Source: Ancylobacter aquaticus (lineage in GTDB: Bacteria > Pseudomonadota > Alphaproteobacteria > Rhizobiales > Xanthobacteraceae). Taken from it: 64,000 bases of DNA. Position 1 is the first letter of the stretch; every line of letters starts with the position of its first letter. Where the stretch lies: positions 1,116,001 through 1,180,000 of the forward strand of contig NZ_SMFY01000001.1 in NCBI RefSeq assembly GCF_004339465.1, read 5' to 3'. The position numbers and the translations under genes were made by a program. The notes under the pieces were generated by a model. It searched no databases. It had not been told where the DNA came from and saw only the letters and a list, made by a program, of their open reading frames with translations. Below are positions 38,281 through 48,099 of the stretch, one piece after another.

Positions 38281-39267
38281 TCAGTGCGTGCCGAGCCCGG
38301 TGTGGCGGGTCTTCCACAGGGAGAAGACGACGCCACCGGCGATCATCGCCAGCGTGACCGACAGCGAGACCGCCGGGTCGAGCTTGCCGTAGAAGTAGTT
38401 CCAGAAGATCTTGCCGCCGATGAACACCAACACGAGCGCCAGCGCGTATTTCAGGTACTCGAAGCGGTGCACCATGGCGGCCAGCGCGAAGTAGAGCGCA
38501 CGCAGGCCAAGGATCGCCATGATGTTTGCCGTGAAGACGATGTAGGTGTCGGTTGTGATGGCGAAGATCGCTGGCACCGAGTCGACCGCGAAGACCAGGT
38601 CGGCAATGTTGATGACGACCAGCGCCATGAACAGCGGCGTCACCCAGAGCACCATCCTGCCCGTCACCGGGTGCGGCTGGCGCACGATGAAACGCTGGCC
38701 GTGCAAGTGCGGCGTCACCCGCAGCACCCGCGAGAGCAGGCGCACCAACGGGTTGCGGGAGATGTCCTGCTCGCCCTCCTTGACGACCAGCATCTTGACG
38801 CCGGTGCCGACGAGGAAGGCGCCGAAGAGCAGCAGCACCCAGTCATATTCCTGCACCAGCGCGGCGCCGACGCCGATCATGAGGCCGCGCAACACCAGCA
38901 CCGCGATGATGCCCCAGACGAGGGCGCGGTACTGGTAGATGCGGGGAATGGCGAAGTAGCTGAAGATCAGCGAGATGACGAAGACATTGTCGATCGAGAG
39001 CGCCTTCTCGATGGCGTAGCCGGTGAAGTACTGCATGCTGGCCTCGGCCCCGCGCGCGTACCAAACCCAGCCGCCGAACAGCACGGCGACGGCAATGTAG
39101 AACAGCGAGAGCCGTAGGCTTTCGCCGATGCCGAGTTCCTTGTCGCCCTTGTTCAGCACGCCGAGATCGAAGGCGAGCAGGATGAAGACGATGGCGAGAA
39201 AGCTCAGCCAGAGCCAGGCGGGCGTGCCGACGATGTCGGCCGTGATGAGCGCTATCAACGTGTCCAT
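38281..39267 (-). CDS. TerC-family integral membrane protein (Alx-like)
   Basis: 328 residues with about nine membrane segments. IVFILLAFDLGVLNK, FTGYAIEKALSIDNVFVISLI and VVINIADLVFAVDSVPAIFAI contain the conserved acidic residues of the TerC fold, whose Asp and Asn ligands sit in the membrane. Known role: Alx and other TerC proteins export manganese or support metallation of exported proteins. It is monocistronic. I looked for the yybP-ykoY manganese riboswitch that often precedes alx and did not find it in 39,268-39,450. Confidence 0.9.
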   Translation of the reverse strand: MDTLIALITADIVGTPAWLWLSFLAIVFILLAFDLGVLNKGDKELGIGESLRLSLFYIAVAVLFGGWVWYARGAEASMQYFTGYAIEKALSIDNVFVISLIFSYFAIPRIYQYRALVWGIIAVLVLRGLMIGVGAALVQEYDWVLLLFGAFLVGTGVKMLVVKEGEQDISRNPLVRLLSRVLRVTPHLHGQRFIVRQPHPVTGRMVLWVTPLFMALVVINIADLVFAVDSVPAIFAITTDTYIVFTANIMAILGLRALYFALAAMVHRFEYLKYALALVLVFIGGKIFWNYFYGKLDPAVSLSVTLAMIAGGVVFSLWKTRHTGLGTH

Positions 39268-39451
39268 GGGGTCCTCGGTTCAGCCTTCACGGCGCGCGCA
39301 CACGCCGGCCTACAGCGCCGGGCGGGCGCCACAGGCCTTCCGTGCGGACAGGCGCTGGAGATGGCAGGCAGGGAGGACCGACATGGCGGCGCAACGCCGT
39401 CAGAGGGACCCGGGCCTCGGCTGTAAGGGGTTCAGGCGCCGCGTGGCAGTC

Positions 39452-39688
39452 TCAGCGCAGGCGGGGGAGGCTCAAATCGGTGAAGCGCCCCGGTCGGCGC
39501 GATGTCCTCACCTCGGCCATGTCGCGGCCTTCGCGGCGGATGTAGTCGATCTGCGCCACCAATTGGCGCTTGATGCGCTTGAGCGCCATCAGGCGCTCGC
39601 CGTCCGGCTTGTCGCGCCGGCGCTCGGCCGCGAGTTCGACATCGAGCATCTGGCTGCGGGTCGTCAGCGATTTGAGAAACTGGTCCAC
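39452..39688 (-). CDS. Small YdcH/DUF465-like protein
   Basis: 78 residues from the GTG at 39688, chosen because AAGGAGGG lies just upstream at 39692-39699. An ATG two bases earlier is out of frame, and the longer frame to 39745 lacks a binding site. The product is one charged helical hairpin (VDQFLKSLTTRSQMLDVELA, then LKRIKRQLVAQIDYIRRE), as in DUF465. Function unknown. It is divergent from the LysR gene and shares the operator region. Confidence 0.6.
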   Translation of the reverse strand: MDQFLKSLTTRSQMLDVELAAERRRDKPDGERLMALKRIKRQLVAQIDYIRREGRDMAEVRTSRRPGRFTDLSLPRLR

Positions 39689-39730
39689 ATCGCCCTCCTT
39701 TCGTAAGGGAAGGATGACGTGGACGTAATC

Positions 39731-39776
39731 ATAGTTCCAATGCATAGTCTCAATATCTTCGATAGATTGGAACTAT
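39731..39776. promoter_or_regulatory. 11-bp perfect inverted repeat, LysR-type operator
   Basis: ATAGTTCCAAT (39731-39741) is mirrored exactly by ATTGGAACTAT (39766-39776) across 24 bp. The right part also reads ATAG-N7-CTAT (39762-39776), which is the T-N11-A core of LysR sites and the half-site pattern of rhizobial OxyR. It ends 5 bp before the ATG at 39782, so the regulator would sit on its own start region. Confidence 0.7.
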
Positions 39777-39781
39777 CGCCT

Positions 39782-40702
39782 ATGGTCTTCCGCCCGACCC
39801 ATCGCCAGCTGGAATATGCCGTCTCGCTGGCCGAGACCGGCCATTTCGGTGCCGCGGCACGACGTTGCCATGTCTCGCAGCCGACCCTTTCGGTGCAGAT
39901 CGCCCAGTTGGAGGCGCAACTCGGCGCCACGCTGTTCGACCGCACGCCCGGCCGCGCGCAGCCCACCGCTATCGGAGAGCGGGTGATCGAGGCGGCGCGC
40001 GCCGTGCTGCTGACACTGGACGACATCGTCGCGGTGGCGGCGAGCGGGGCGCGCAATCTCGGCGGGCTGATCCGGCTGGGCGTGGCGCCGACCTTCGGCC
40101 CCTATTTCCTGCCCCATCTGCTGCCGTCCCTGCACGCCCGTTATCCCGCGCTGCAGATCTACATCAAGGAGGAACGGCCGGCGGCGATCCTGCGCGAGGT
40201 GGTCTCCGGCGCGCTTGACTGCGGGCTGGGGCCGGCGCCGGATTCCGGCCATGCCGTCACGTTCCGGCGGCTGTGCCGCGAGACGATCTTTCTCGGAGTG
40301 CCGAAGGACCATCCGCTCGCCAGCATCGGCCATGTCGATCCGCAGGCGCTGCGTGGCGAGCGGCTGCTGACGCTCGGGCGCGGGCACCATCTGTTCGAGC
40401 GGACCCGCCATCTCGCCGCCGCCTGTGGTGCGGACATGCGCGAGGATTACGAGGGCACCAGTCTCGACGCGCTGCGCCAGATGGTGGTGATGGGCATGGG
40501 CATGTCGCTGTTTCCCGAGCTTTACGCGCGCTCGGAGTTTCGCATGGAGGACGACATCGCCCTGCTCACCCTCGATGGCTGGCCGGCCAGCCGCGACATG
40601 GGCTATTTCTGGCGCGCCGGCAACGGGCGGGCGGCCCAGTTCGAGGAGTTGGCCCGGGAGAGCGAGGCGACCTGCGCGACGCTGGGCCTCGCCTCGCGGT
40701 GA
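39782..40702 (+). CDS. LysR-family regulator, OxyR-like but without the peroxidatic Cys
   Basis: 306 residues from the ATG at 39782 (MVFRPTHRQLEYAVSL). An upstream start would put the inverted-repeat operator inside the gene. The HTH is GHFGAAARRCHVSQPTLSVQIAQLEAQLG. The effector domain aligns with OxyR around LLTLGRGHHLFERTRHLAAAC, where E. coli has GHC199...C208. Here the first position is His203 and the only nearby Cys is 215, so classic disulfide sensing is not expected. It is divergent from the DUF465-like gene; autoregulation through 39731-39776 is likely. Confidence 0.85.
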   Translation: MVFRPTHRQLEYAVSLAETGHFGAAARRCHVSQPTLSVQIAQLEAQLGATLFDRTPGRAQPTAIGERVIEAARAVLLTLDDIVAVAASGARNLGGLIRLGVAPTFGPYFLPHLLPSLHARYPALQIYIKEERPAAILREVVSGALDCGLGPAPDSGHAVTFRRLCRETIFLGVPKDHPLASIGHVDPQALRGERLLTLGRGHHLFERTRHLAAACGADMREDYEGTSLDALRQMVVMGMGMSLFPELYARSEFRMEDDIALLTLDGWPASRDMGYFWRAGNGRAAQFEELARESEATCATLGLASR

Positions 40703-40724
40703 GCGGGCGCGCGTCGCCGGCGGG

Positions 40725-41381
40725 TTATGGCCGGGGCGCCACCCCGCCCAGAAACACCCGGATGCACTCGCGCACATAGGCGCGGCGCCGCTCGCTGCCG
40801 GGCCATTCCATCCGTCCGTCGCGGGTAAGCGCGATAGAACCCCCCACCATGTCCATCAGTATGGAGGCGGCGTCGTGGACATCCGGCACGTCGATCCGCC
40901 CGAGCCCACGCTGGTGGTCGATCCAGTCGCTCAGAAGCCTGAGAACGGCATTGCGGCCGAATTTATCGGAGATCGCCCTGAGCTCAGGGTTCACCGCCGC
41001 CTCCAGGAAGAGAAAATGCAGGAAGGCGAAGCGCTCGCGGTCGGCCTCTTCGTCTATGTCGTTGAAGAAGATGAGGTCGAGGGCCTGCGCCAGCGGCAGA
41101 TGATCATAGTCGCGGGGCAGGTCGATCATGCTCTTGATATGGGTCTCGACGATTTCCCCCATGAGTTCGGTCTTGCTGGGAAACAGCCGGTACAGCGTCG
41201 TCTTGGAGATCTGGCAGCGGGCCGCCACGGCGTCGGTGGTCATCCTCGCATAGCCGAGTTCCCGGAAGATCTGCAGCGCCTGCGCCACGATCTGCCGGCG
41301 CCGGTCGGAATCCGGCGCCGTCTTCGGCCGCCCCCGCGTGCGGCGCGTGGACACCTGGGCCTCGACTGACACGTCTGACAC
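40725..41381 (-). CDS. TetR-family repressor divergent from the RND operon
   Basis: 218 residues from a GTG at 41381; an internal GTG at 41372 is possible. RRRQIVAQALQIFRELGYARMTTDAVAARCQISKTTLYRLFPSKTELM is the canonical HTH, followed by an AcrR/TetR_C-like ligand domain. It is transcribed away from the adaptor-RND-OMF operon with a 206-bp gap. The repeated AACGGTAC sites in that gap are the candidate operators. Known role of such pairs: drug-responsive repression of efflux. Confidence 0.87.
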   Translation of the reverse strand: MSDVSVEAQVSTRRTRGRPKTAPDSDRRRQIVAQALQIFRELGYARMTTDAVAARCQISKTTLYRLFPSKTELMGEIVETHIKSMIDLPRDYDHLPLAQALDLIFFNDIDEEADRERFAFLHFLFLEAAVNPELRAISDKFGRNAVLRLLSDWIDHQRGLGRIDVPDVHDAASILMDMVGGSIALTRDGRMEWPGSERRRAYVRECIRVFLGGVAPRP

Positions 41382-41384
41382 GGA

Positions 41385-41568
41385 AACGGTACCCCCCCGA
41401 CACTCTGACCAGACTGAAACAATCGGATCGGCAAATCGTCCTCTCGCTCGATCATAGAGCCCAATTTCTCGATCCGTGACTCCACCTGATCGGAAAGGTG
41501 TTCGGCCGCACCACGCGGTCGCCGATTGACAGAACCATACGCCGGAGAATATGGGTACGCAACGGTAC
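41385..41568. promoter_or_regulatory. Divergent promoter with repeated AACGGTAC sites
   Basis: AACGGTAC occurs at 41385-41392, next to the TetR start, and again at 41561-41568, next to the pump promoter. The plus-strand promoter TTGACA (41526-41531), 18 bp, TATGGG (41550-41555) fits sigma-70. The second AACGGTAC lies just downstream of its -10, a repressing position. A further GGTAC at 41554-41558 makes a local tandem. Confidence 0.5.
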
Positions 41569-41587
41569 TATATATGAGGAACTGACC

Positions 41588-42868
41588 TTGGCGTCATATC
41601 GCTCCGCGCGTTCGACCCTCCTTGTCCCCCTGTTCGGCCTCTTTCTGGCGCTCGCCGGCTGCGACGGCCAAGATGCTGCGCAGCCTCCAGGCCCCGGCGC
41701 GCAGGGGCGCCCGCAGGTCGGCGTGGTGACGGTGCGGCCACAATCGGTGGCGATCACCGCCGAGATGCCCGGCCGCACCACCGCCTCGCTCGTCGCCGAG
41801 GTGCGCCCGCAGGTCGGGGGCCTCGTCAAGTCCCGGTTGTTCGAGGAGGGTTCGGAGGTCAAGGCGGGCGACGCGCTCTACCAGATCGACCCGGCGAGCT
41901 ATCGGGCCGCCTATGACAGCGCGCTGGCGAGCCAGCAGAAGGCCGAAGCGGGGGTGCCGAGTGCCCAGTCCAAGGTCGAGCGCTATCAAGGGCTCATCAA
42001 GCAGAACGCGGTGAGCAAGCAGGATTACGACGACGCCGTCGCTTCGCTGGCGCAGGCGCAGGCCGATGTCGCCGCGGCTCAGGCCGATGTCGACACCGCC
42101 CGCATCAATCTCGACTACACCCGCATCACCGCCCCGATCGGCGGGCGGATCGACAAATCGACCCTGACCCCGGGCGCGCTGGTCACGGCGAGCCAGGACA
42201 CGGCGCTCACCACCATCCGCACGCTCGATCCGATCAATGTCGACGTCACCCAGTCGAGCACCAATCTTCTCGCCCTGCGGCAGGCGATCCGCGACGGGCG
42301 GATCAAGATTTCCGGCGCCACGGTGCAGGTCAAGCTGGAGCTCGACAATGGCGAGACCTATGGCCATTCCGGCACGCTGGAATTCACCTCGGCCTATGTC
42401 GACCAAGGCACCGGCACCTATGCCGTGAGGGCGCAGTTTCCCAATCCCGAGCGGCTGCTGCTGCCCGGCATGTATGTGCGGGCCGTGGTCGAGGAAGGCG
42501 TGGCGCCGAACAGTTTCCTCGTCCCCCAGCGGGGCGTGACGCGCAACACCAAGGGCGAGCCGGTGGCGCTCGTCGTCACGGTCGACAACAAGGTCGAGCA
42601 GCGTGTGCTCAGCGTGTCGCGCACCGTCGGCAATAACTGGCTGGTGGACACCGGCATCGGCAACGGCGACCGCGTTATCGTCGAGGGCAGCCAGTTCGCC
42701 CGCCCGGGCCAGGACGTCACCCCGGTCGACGTGGTGGTGGACGACACGACGGGCGAAGTGCGCGAGCGCGGCCGGCAGAGCGTCGCGCCCCCTGCCGGAG
42801 CGGGTGAGGCCAAGCGCCAGACCGCAGCGGGCGCCTCCGCCGGTGTCTCCACCAACCCGTCGAACTGA
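41588..42868 (+). CDS. RND efflux periplasmic adaptor lipoprotein (AcrA/MexA family)
   Basis: 426 residues from a TTG at 41588, with GAGGA at 41576-41580, seven bases upstream. The start places a lipoprotein signal ending LFLALAGC, so the mature N-terminal Cys is lipidated. Upstream ATG or GTG choices would lengthen the leader and bury it. Lipoyl halves are [35 protein letters not shown] and [12 protein letters not shown]; the coiled-coil hairpin lies between them. The C-terminal 40 residues are polar and low complexity. It is the first gene of a complete tripartite operon. Confidence 0.92.
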   Translation: MASYRSARSTLLVPLFGLFLALAGCDGQDAAQPPGPGAQGRPQVGVVTVRPQSVAITAEMPGRTTASLVAEVRPQVGGLVKSRLFEEGSEVKAGDALYQIDPASYRAAYDSALASQQKAEAGVPSAQSKVERYQGLIKQNAVSKQDYDDAVASLAQAQADVAAAQADVDTARINLDYTRITAPIGGRIDKSTLTPGALVTASQDTALTTIRTLDPINVDVTQSSTNLLALRQAIRDGRIKISGATVQVKLELDNGETYGHSGTLEFTSAYVDQGTGTYAVRAQFPNPERLLLPGMYVRAVVEEGVAPNSFLVPQRGVTRNTKGEPVALVVTVDNKVEQRVLSVSRTVGNNWLVDTGIGNGDRVIVEGSQFARPGQDVTPVDVVVDDTTGEVRERGRQSVAPPAGAGEAKRQTAAGASAGVSTNPSN

Positions 42869-42878
42869 AGGCGCGCCC

Positions 42879-45800
42879 ATGTCCCGTTTCTTCATCGACC
42901 GCCCGGTCTTCGCCTGGGTGATCTCGCTGCTGATCATGCTCGGTGGCGTGCTGGCGCTGAACAGCCTTCCCATCGCCCAATACCCGCAGATCGCGCCGCC
43001 GACGGTCAGCGTCACCGCCTCCTATCCCGGCGCCGATGCCCAGACCGTGGAGAATTCGGTGACAAAGGTCATCGAGCAGGGCCTGACCGGCATCGACAAC
43101 CTCGACTACATGTCGGCCACCTCGACGTCGACCGGCCAGGCGACGATCACGCTTACCTTCACCAATGCGGCCGATCCCGACATCGCGCAGATGCAGGTGC
43201 AGAACAAGCTGCAACTCGTCACCCCGCAACTGCCCAGCGTGGTGCAGACCAACGGCATCTCCGTCGATAAAGCCTCCGCCGGCTTCCTGATGGTGATCGC
43301 CTTCGTGTCGACCGACGGGCGCATGTCCTCGACCGACGTGTCGGACTATATCGACTCCACGCTGAACGATTCTCTGCGCCGCATTGAGGGGGTCGGCTCG
43401 ACCAAGCTGTTCGGCTCCTCCTATGCCATGCGGATCTGGCTGGACCCCGAAAAGCTCTCGAAGTACCAGCTCAACCCGGACGACGTATCGGCCGCCATCC
43501 AGGCACAGAACACGCAGGTTTCCGCCGGCCAGCTTGGCGGCCTGCCGGTGCGGCCGGGCCAGCAGCTCAACGCCACCGTCACGGCGCGCTCGCGGCTGCA
43601 GACGCCCGAGCAGTTCCGCAACATCATCCTCAAGAGCACGACGGATGGCTCGCTGGTGCGCATCAACGATGTCGCCACCGTCGAGCTTGGCGCGGAGACC
43701 TACACCACCACGTCGCAATATGACGGCAAGCCGGCGGGTGGGCTCGCCATCAACCTGGCGACCGGCGCAAACGCGCTCGACACGGCGGAGAAGGTCAAGG
43801 CCGCCATCGAGCGGATGAAGCCGACCTTCCCGGAAGGCGTCGAGGTCGTCTATCCCTACGACACCACGCCCTTCGTGCGGCTCTCCATCGAGGAAGTGGT
43901 GCGCACGCTCATCGACGCCATCGTCCTCGTTTTCGTGGTCATGTTCATCTTCCTGCAGAACATCCGCGCGACGCTGATCCCCTCGCTCGCCGTGCCTGTG
44001 GTGCTGCTCGGCACGTTCGGCGTGCTGGCGCTGTTCGGCTATTCCATCAACACGCTGACCATGTTCGCCATGGTGCTGGCCATCGGCCTGCTGGTCGACG
44101 ACGCCATCGTCGTGGTCGAGAATGTCGAGCGGGTGATGGAGGAGGAGGGGCTGTCGCCGAAGGAGGCGACCCGCAAGTCGATGGGCGAGATCACCGGCGC
44201 GCTGATCGGCATCGCCACTGTGCTCTCGGCCGTGTTCGTTCCCATGGCGTTCTTCGGCGGCTCGGTCGGCGTGATCTATCGCCAGTTCGCCGTCACCATC
44301 GTCTCGGCCATGGTGCTCTCGGTGGCGGTGGCGCTTATCCTCACCCCCGCCCTGTGCGCGACCCTGCTCAAGCCGCCGAAGGAGCACGCCAAGAGCCGTG
44401 GCTTCTTCGGCTGGTTCAACCGCAATTTCGACCGTACCACCCATGCCTATCGCAGCGGAACCGCCGGCATATTGGCGCGCTCGGGGCGCTTCCTGCTGCT
44501 CTTCCTGGTGATCGGCATCGCCATGGGATGGATGTTCGTGCGCCTGCCGTCTTCGTTCCTGCCGGAGGAGGACCAGGGCTTCCTGATCACCATGGTGCAA
44601 CTCCCCGTCGGCGCCACCGCCGACCGCACCGAGAAGGTGCTGGACAAGGTGCGCAGCCATTTCCTCGAACAGGAGAAGGATGCGGTCGAAGGGGTGTTTT
44701 CCATCAACGGCTTCGGTTTCAGCGGGCAGGGCCAGAATCTTGGCATCGCCTTCGTGCGGCTGAAGGCCTTCGATGAACGCAAAACCCCCGCGGTTTCCGC
44801 AAGCGCGGTCGCCGGCCGGGCGATGGGCGCTCTGCAACTGCGTGACGCCATGGTGTTCACGCTCAGCCCGCCGGCGATCCAGGGCATGGGCAACACCGGC
44901 GGCTTCAGCTTCTATCTCCAGGACATGACCGGCGCCGGCCATGAGAAGCTGATGGCGACGCGCAACCAGTTGCTCGGGTTGGCGGCGCAGGACAAGCAAC
45001 TTGCCGCCACCCGCCCCAACGGGCTGGAGGACGAGCCGCAACTGGTCGTGGACATCGACCAGGAGAAGGCGAGCGCCCTTGGCCTGTCGCTGGCCGATAT
45101 CAACGACACGCTCTCGACCGCGTGGGGCAGCACCTATGTCAACGATTTCCTCGACCGCGGGCGGGTGAAGAAGGTCTATCTCCAGTCGGCGGCGGACTTC
45201 CGCATGCAGCCGGAAGACCTCGCCAAATGGGAGGTGCGCAATGCCAGCGGGACCATGGTTCCGTTCGCCTCCTTCGCCTCGACCCGCTGGACCTTCGGCT
45301 CGCCCCGGCTGGAGCGTTTCAACGGCGCCTCGGCGGTGGAAATCCAGGGACAGGCGGCACCGGGCGTGTCCTCCGGCGTGGCGATGGACGCGATCGACGG
45401 CCTCGTGGCGAAGCTGCCGGCCGGCTACGACCATGAATGGACCGGCCTGTCGCATCAGGAGCGGCTGTCCTCCAATCAGGCGACGGCGCTCTATGCCATC
45501 TCCGTGCTGGTGATCTTCCTCTGCCTCGCGGCGCTCTATGAGAGCTGGTCGATCCCGTTCGCGGTGCTGCTCTCGGTGCCGATCGGCATCTTCGGCGCGC
45601 TGCTGGCGGCAAGTTTGTTCGGGCAGAGCAACGACGTCTATTTCAAGGTCGGCCTGCTCACCACCATCGGCCTCGCGGCGAAGAACGCGATTCTCATCGT
45701 CGAATTCGCCATAGAGCGGCAGGCGCACGGGATGGGGCTGGTCGAGGCGACGCTCGACGCCGCGCGCCAGCGGTTGCGGCCGATCCTGATGACCTCCTTC

Positions 45801-46049
45801 GCCTTCATCCTCGGCGTGACACCGCTCGCCATCGCCAGCGGTGCCGGCTCGGGGGCGCAGAACGCTATCGGCATCGGCGTCATGGGCGGCATGATCGCCG
45901 CCACCGTGCTCGGCGTGTTCTTCGTGCCGCTGCTGTTCGTCGTCGTGCGCCGGATTTTTCCGGGCAGGCACCCGGTAGCGGGCGCGCCCGCGCCGGGTCC
46001 CGCGTCTGCCCCTCCGGTAGGGGAGGCGGGCGATGCGCGTTCCGTCTGA
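42879..46049 (+). CDS. RND multidrug efflux transporter (HAE-1, AcrB/MexB-like)
   Basis: 1,056 residues from the ATG at 42879, 10 bp after the adaptor. [23 protein letters not shown] is the family start. The TM4 pair is in [23 protein letters not shown] and the TM10 Lys in [13 protein letters not shown]. It has twelve membrane segments. It is a clear paralogue of the pump at 17.5 kb, with the same architecture and conserved blocks but many substitutions. Known role: proton-driven drug export. Confidence 0.95.
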   Translation: MSRFFIDRPVFAWVISLLIMLGGVLALNSLPIAQYPQIAPPTVSVTASYPGADAQTVENSVTKVIEQGLTGIDNLDYMSATSTSTGQATITLTFTNAADPDIAQMQVQNKLQLVTPQLPSVVQTNGISVDKASAGFLMVIAFVSTDGRMSSTDVSDYIDSTLNDSLRRIEGVGSTKLFGSSYAMRIWLDPEKLSKYQLNPDDVSAAIQAQNTQVSAGQLGGLPVRPGQQLNATVTARSRLQTPEQFRNIILKSTTDGSLVRINDVATVELGAETYTTTSQYDGKPAGGLAINLATGANALDTAEKVKAAIERMKPTFPEGVEVVYPYDTTPFVRLSIEEVVRTLIDAIVLVFVVMFIFLQNIRATLIPSLAVPVVLLGTFGVLALFGYSINTLTMFAMVLAIGLLVDDAIVVVENVERVMEEEGLSPKEATRKSMGEITGALIGIATVLSAVFVPMAFFGGSVGVIYRQFAVTIVSAMVLSVAVALILTPALCATLLKPPKEHAKSRGFFGWFNRNFDRTTHAYRSGTAGILARSGRFLLLFLVIGIAMGWMFVRLPSSFLPEEDQGFLITMVQLPVGATADRTEKVLDKVRSHFLEQEKDAVEGVFSINGFGFSGQGQNLGIAFVRLKAFDERKTPAVSASAVAGRAMGALQLRDAMVFTLSPPAIQGMGNTGGFSFYLQDMTGAGHEKLMATRNQLLGLAAQDKQLAATRPNGLEDEPQLVVDIDQEKASALGLSLADINDTLSTAWGSTYVNDFLDRGRVKKVYLQSAADFRMQPEDLAKWEVRNASGTMVPFASFASTRWTFGSPRLERFNGASAVEIQGQAAPGVSSGVAMDAIDGLVAKLPAGYDHEWTGLSHQERLSSNQATALYAISVLVIFLCLAALYESWSIPFAVLLSVPIGIFGALLAASLFGQSNDVYFKVGLLTTIGLAAKNAILIVEFAIERQAHGMGLVEATLDAARQRLRPILMTSFAFILGVTPLAIASGAGSGAQNAIGIGVMGGMIAATVLGVFFVPLLFVVVRRIFPGRHPVAGAPAPGPASAPPVGEAGDARSV

Positions 46050-46095
46050 TTTCCGCCGCCCCGCGGCGCCCCTTCTTCGCCCGTCAGGTGAACCG

Positions 46096-47688
46096 ATGTC
46101 CTTCCCGCCCGTGACGTGCCGCCCCCTCCGTGACGCGGCACCGCGTTTTGCCGGCACGCTCCTCGTTGCCGCCCTGCTCGGCGGCTGCGCGGTTGGACCC
46201 GACTATCGCGCCCCCGGCCTGCAGCTGCCGGCGACATGGGGAGCCGCCTCGCCATTCGTCACCGCCACGGGCGAGGAGGCAGAGAACCGCCCGCCGGAAC
46301 TCGCGGAGTGGTGGACGCGCCTCGGCGACCCGACGCTGAACCGTCTCGTCGACGAGGCGGTCGCCGGCAATCTCGATGTCGCCACCGCCAAGGCGCGGGT
46401 GCGGCAGGCCCGGGCCACCCGCCGGCAGGCGGTCGGCGCGCTGGCCCCCACACTTGACGGCTCGGGCAGCTACAGCCGCGCCGACAACGGCACCAACGTC
46501 TCCGATACCGGCGACGTGACGATTTCCGGCCCGTTCGATTCATTCGCCCTCGGTGCCAATGCCAGCTGGGAGCTCGACCTTTTCGGCGAGAACCGCCGCG
46601 CGGCCGAGGCAGCGACCTATGGGCTGGATGCCGCACAGGAGACGCTGCGCAACACGCTGCTCACCCTGATAGGCGACGTGGCGACCTATTATGTCGAGGC
46701 GCGGGGCTATCAGGCCCGGGCGGCGCTGGCCCGGCGCACCGCGCTCTCGCAGCGCGAGACCGCCGCCCTGACCCGGACCAAGCTGCAGGCCGGCTCGGCA
46801 TCGGCCGTCGATGTCGCCAATGCGGAAGGGCAGGCGGCAAGCACCGAGGCGAATATTCCCGAGCTCGAATCGAGCTACCAGCAGGCCGTCCACCAGCTGG
46901 CCATCCTGCTGGGCCAGCCGCCGAGCGCGCTCAACGCGACCATGAAGCGTCGCGCGCCGATTCCGACGCCGGTGAAGGCGATCCCGCGCGGCGTGCCGGC
47001 CAATGTGCTGCTCTCGCGCCCCGATGTGCGCCTCGCCGAGCGCCAATACGCCCAGTACACCGCCAAGATCGGCCAGGCCGAGGCGGCGCGCTATCCCGAT
47101 GTCAGCCTGGTCGGCGAGGTCACGACTTCGGCCGCAAAGGCCGGCGATCTCGCCAAGAGTTCCTCGGTCAGCTGGAGCTTCGGACCCAGCGTGAGCCTGC
47201 CGATCTTCAATGCCGGCCAGCTGAAGGCGGGGGTGGAGTTTGCCCAGGCCCAGCGCGACGAATACTTCCTCGCCTACCACGCCGCCGTGCTGGGGGCGTT
47301 GCAGGATGTGGAGAATGCCAGCGTCGCCCTGCAGCAGGAACGCCTCAAATATCGCAGCCTTACCGCCTCCGCCACGTCCTACCGGCAGGCGGTGGACCTC
47401 GCCCGCGTGCTCTACCAGAGCGGTGCGTCAAGCTTCCTCGACGTGCTGGTCGCCGAGCGCTCGGCCTATTCCGCCGACGATGCGCTGCTTAGCAGCAGGG
47501 TCTCCATCGCCACCGACTATGTCGCGCTCAACAAGGCGCTGGGCGGCGGCTGGACGGGCAGGGTGGACGACCGGACGCCGGCGGTGGTCGACACGCAGAT
47601 GGCCCCGCGCGTGGTTTCGCTCGACCGTGCCGGGCTCAAGCCGCGCAATCGGGAAGACCAGGGCATCGCCGAAGCCTTCGCGCGTTGA
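46096..47688 (+). CDS. Outer-membrane efflux channel (OprM/NodT family)
   Basis: 530 residues from the ATG at 46096, preceded by AGGTG. A start at 46033 overlapping the RND gene is possible but puts 21 polar residues before the signal. The lipobox is LLGGC, followed by AVGPDYRAP, the family hallmark. Two TolC-like repeats carry WWTRLGDPTLNRLVDEAV and LPIFNAGQLKAGVEFAQAQRDE. It forms the trimeric outer-membrane exit for this pump and could also serve the incomplete pump at 16-20 kb. Confidence 0.93.
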   Translation: MSFPPVTCRPLRDAAPRFAGTLLVAALLGGCAVGPDYRAPGLQLPATWGAASPFVTATGEEAENRPPELAEWWTRLGDPTLNRLVDEAVAGNLDVATAKARVRQARATRRQAVGALAPTLDGSGSYSRADNGTNVSDTGDVTISGPFDSFALGANASWELDLFGENRRAAEAATYGLDAAQETLRNTLLTLIGDVATYYVEARGYQARAALARRTALSQRETAALTRTKLQAGSASAVDVANAEGQAASTEANIPELESSYQQAVHQLAILLGQPPSALNATMKRRAPIPTPVKAIPRGVPANVLLSRPDVRLAERQYAQYTAKIGQAEAARYPDVSLVGEVTTSAAKAGDLAKSSSVSWSFGPSVSLPIFNAGQLKAGVEFAQAQRDEYFLAYHAAVLGALQDVENASVALQQERLKYRSLTASATSYRQAVDLARVLYQSGASSFLDVLVAERSAYSADDALLSSRVSIATDYVALNKALGGGWTGRVDDRTPAVVDTQMAPRVVSLDRAGLKPRNREDQGIAEAFAR

Positions 47689-47787
47689 CGGTGCGCGGAG
47701 CGGGGGCTGTGGCGCTCGGTCCCGGCCTCCGCTAAAGCCTCGTCGGGCGCAGGGGGTGACGCTGCGCCAATCGGCGTCGGAGCGAGG

Positions 47788-48090
47788 GTGGTCGCTGTGG
47801 AATTCGTGAGACGCCATATGCAGGGCTCGGTGCCTCTGGCGCGGGTCTTCTGGTGGGACATGCTGCTCGTCGGCACGCTGATCAATCTCGTCGCCGGCGG
47901 GGCGGCGCTGGCCGCCCATGTCGCCGGCGCCCCGTTCTGGCTCGCTGCGCTGATCTTCCTCCTGCCATTACCGCTGAACCTTCTGCTCATCCTCTCGGTC
48001 TGGCGATCGACGGGGAAGGAGGCTGGCGGATGGAGCGCTCTCGCCCGGGCGGCGTCGCTCGTCTGGCTGGCGCTGATGTTCGTGGTGTAA
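47788..48090 (+). CDS. Small membrane protein, unknown function
   Basis: 100 residues from GTG 47788 (a second GTG at 47797 is equally likely). Three hydrophobic segments cover about 24-45, 48-68 and 82-100, with a short polar loop WRSTGKEAGG. No family recognised. It starts 99 bp after the channel gene and is convergent with the metal transporter, so it may be the tail of the efflux operon. Confidence 0.5.
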   Translation: MVAVEFVRRHMQGSVPLARVFWWDMLLVGTLINLVAGGAALAAHVAGAPFWLAALIFLLPLPLNLLLILSVWRSTGKEAGGWSALARAASLVWLALMFVV

Positions 48091-48099
48091 CGCGCCCGC

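Noticed and set aside
39268-39450. yybP-ykoY manganese riboswitch before the TerC gene
   Set aside because: Such riboswitches often precede alx/terC genes, but I could not find the conserved internal-loop sequences in the leader.
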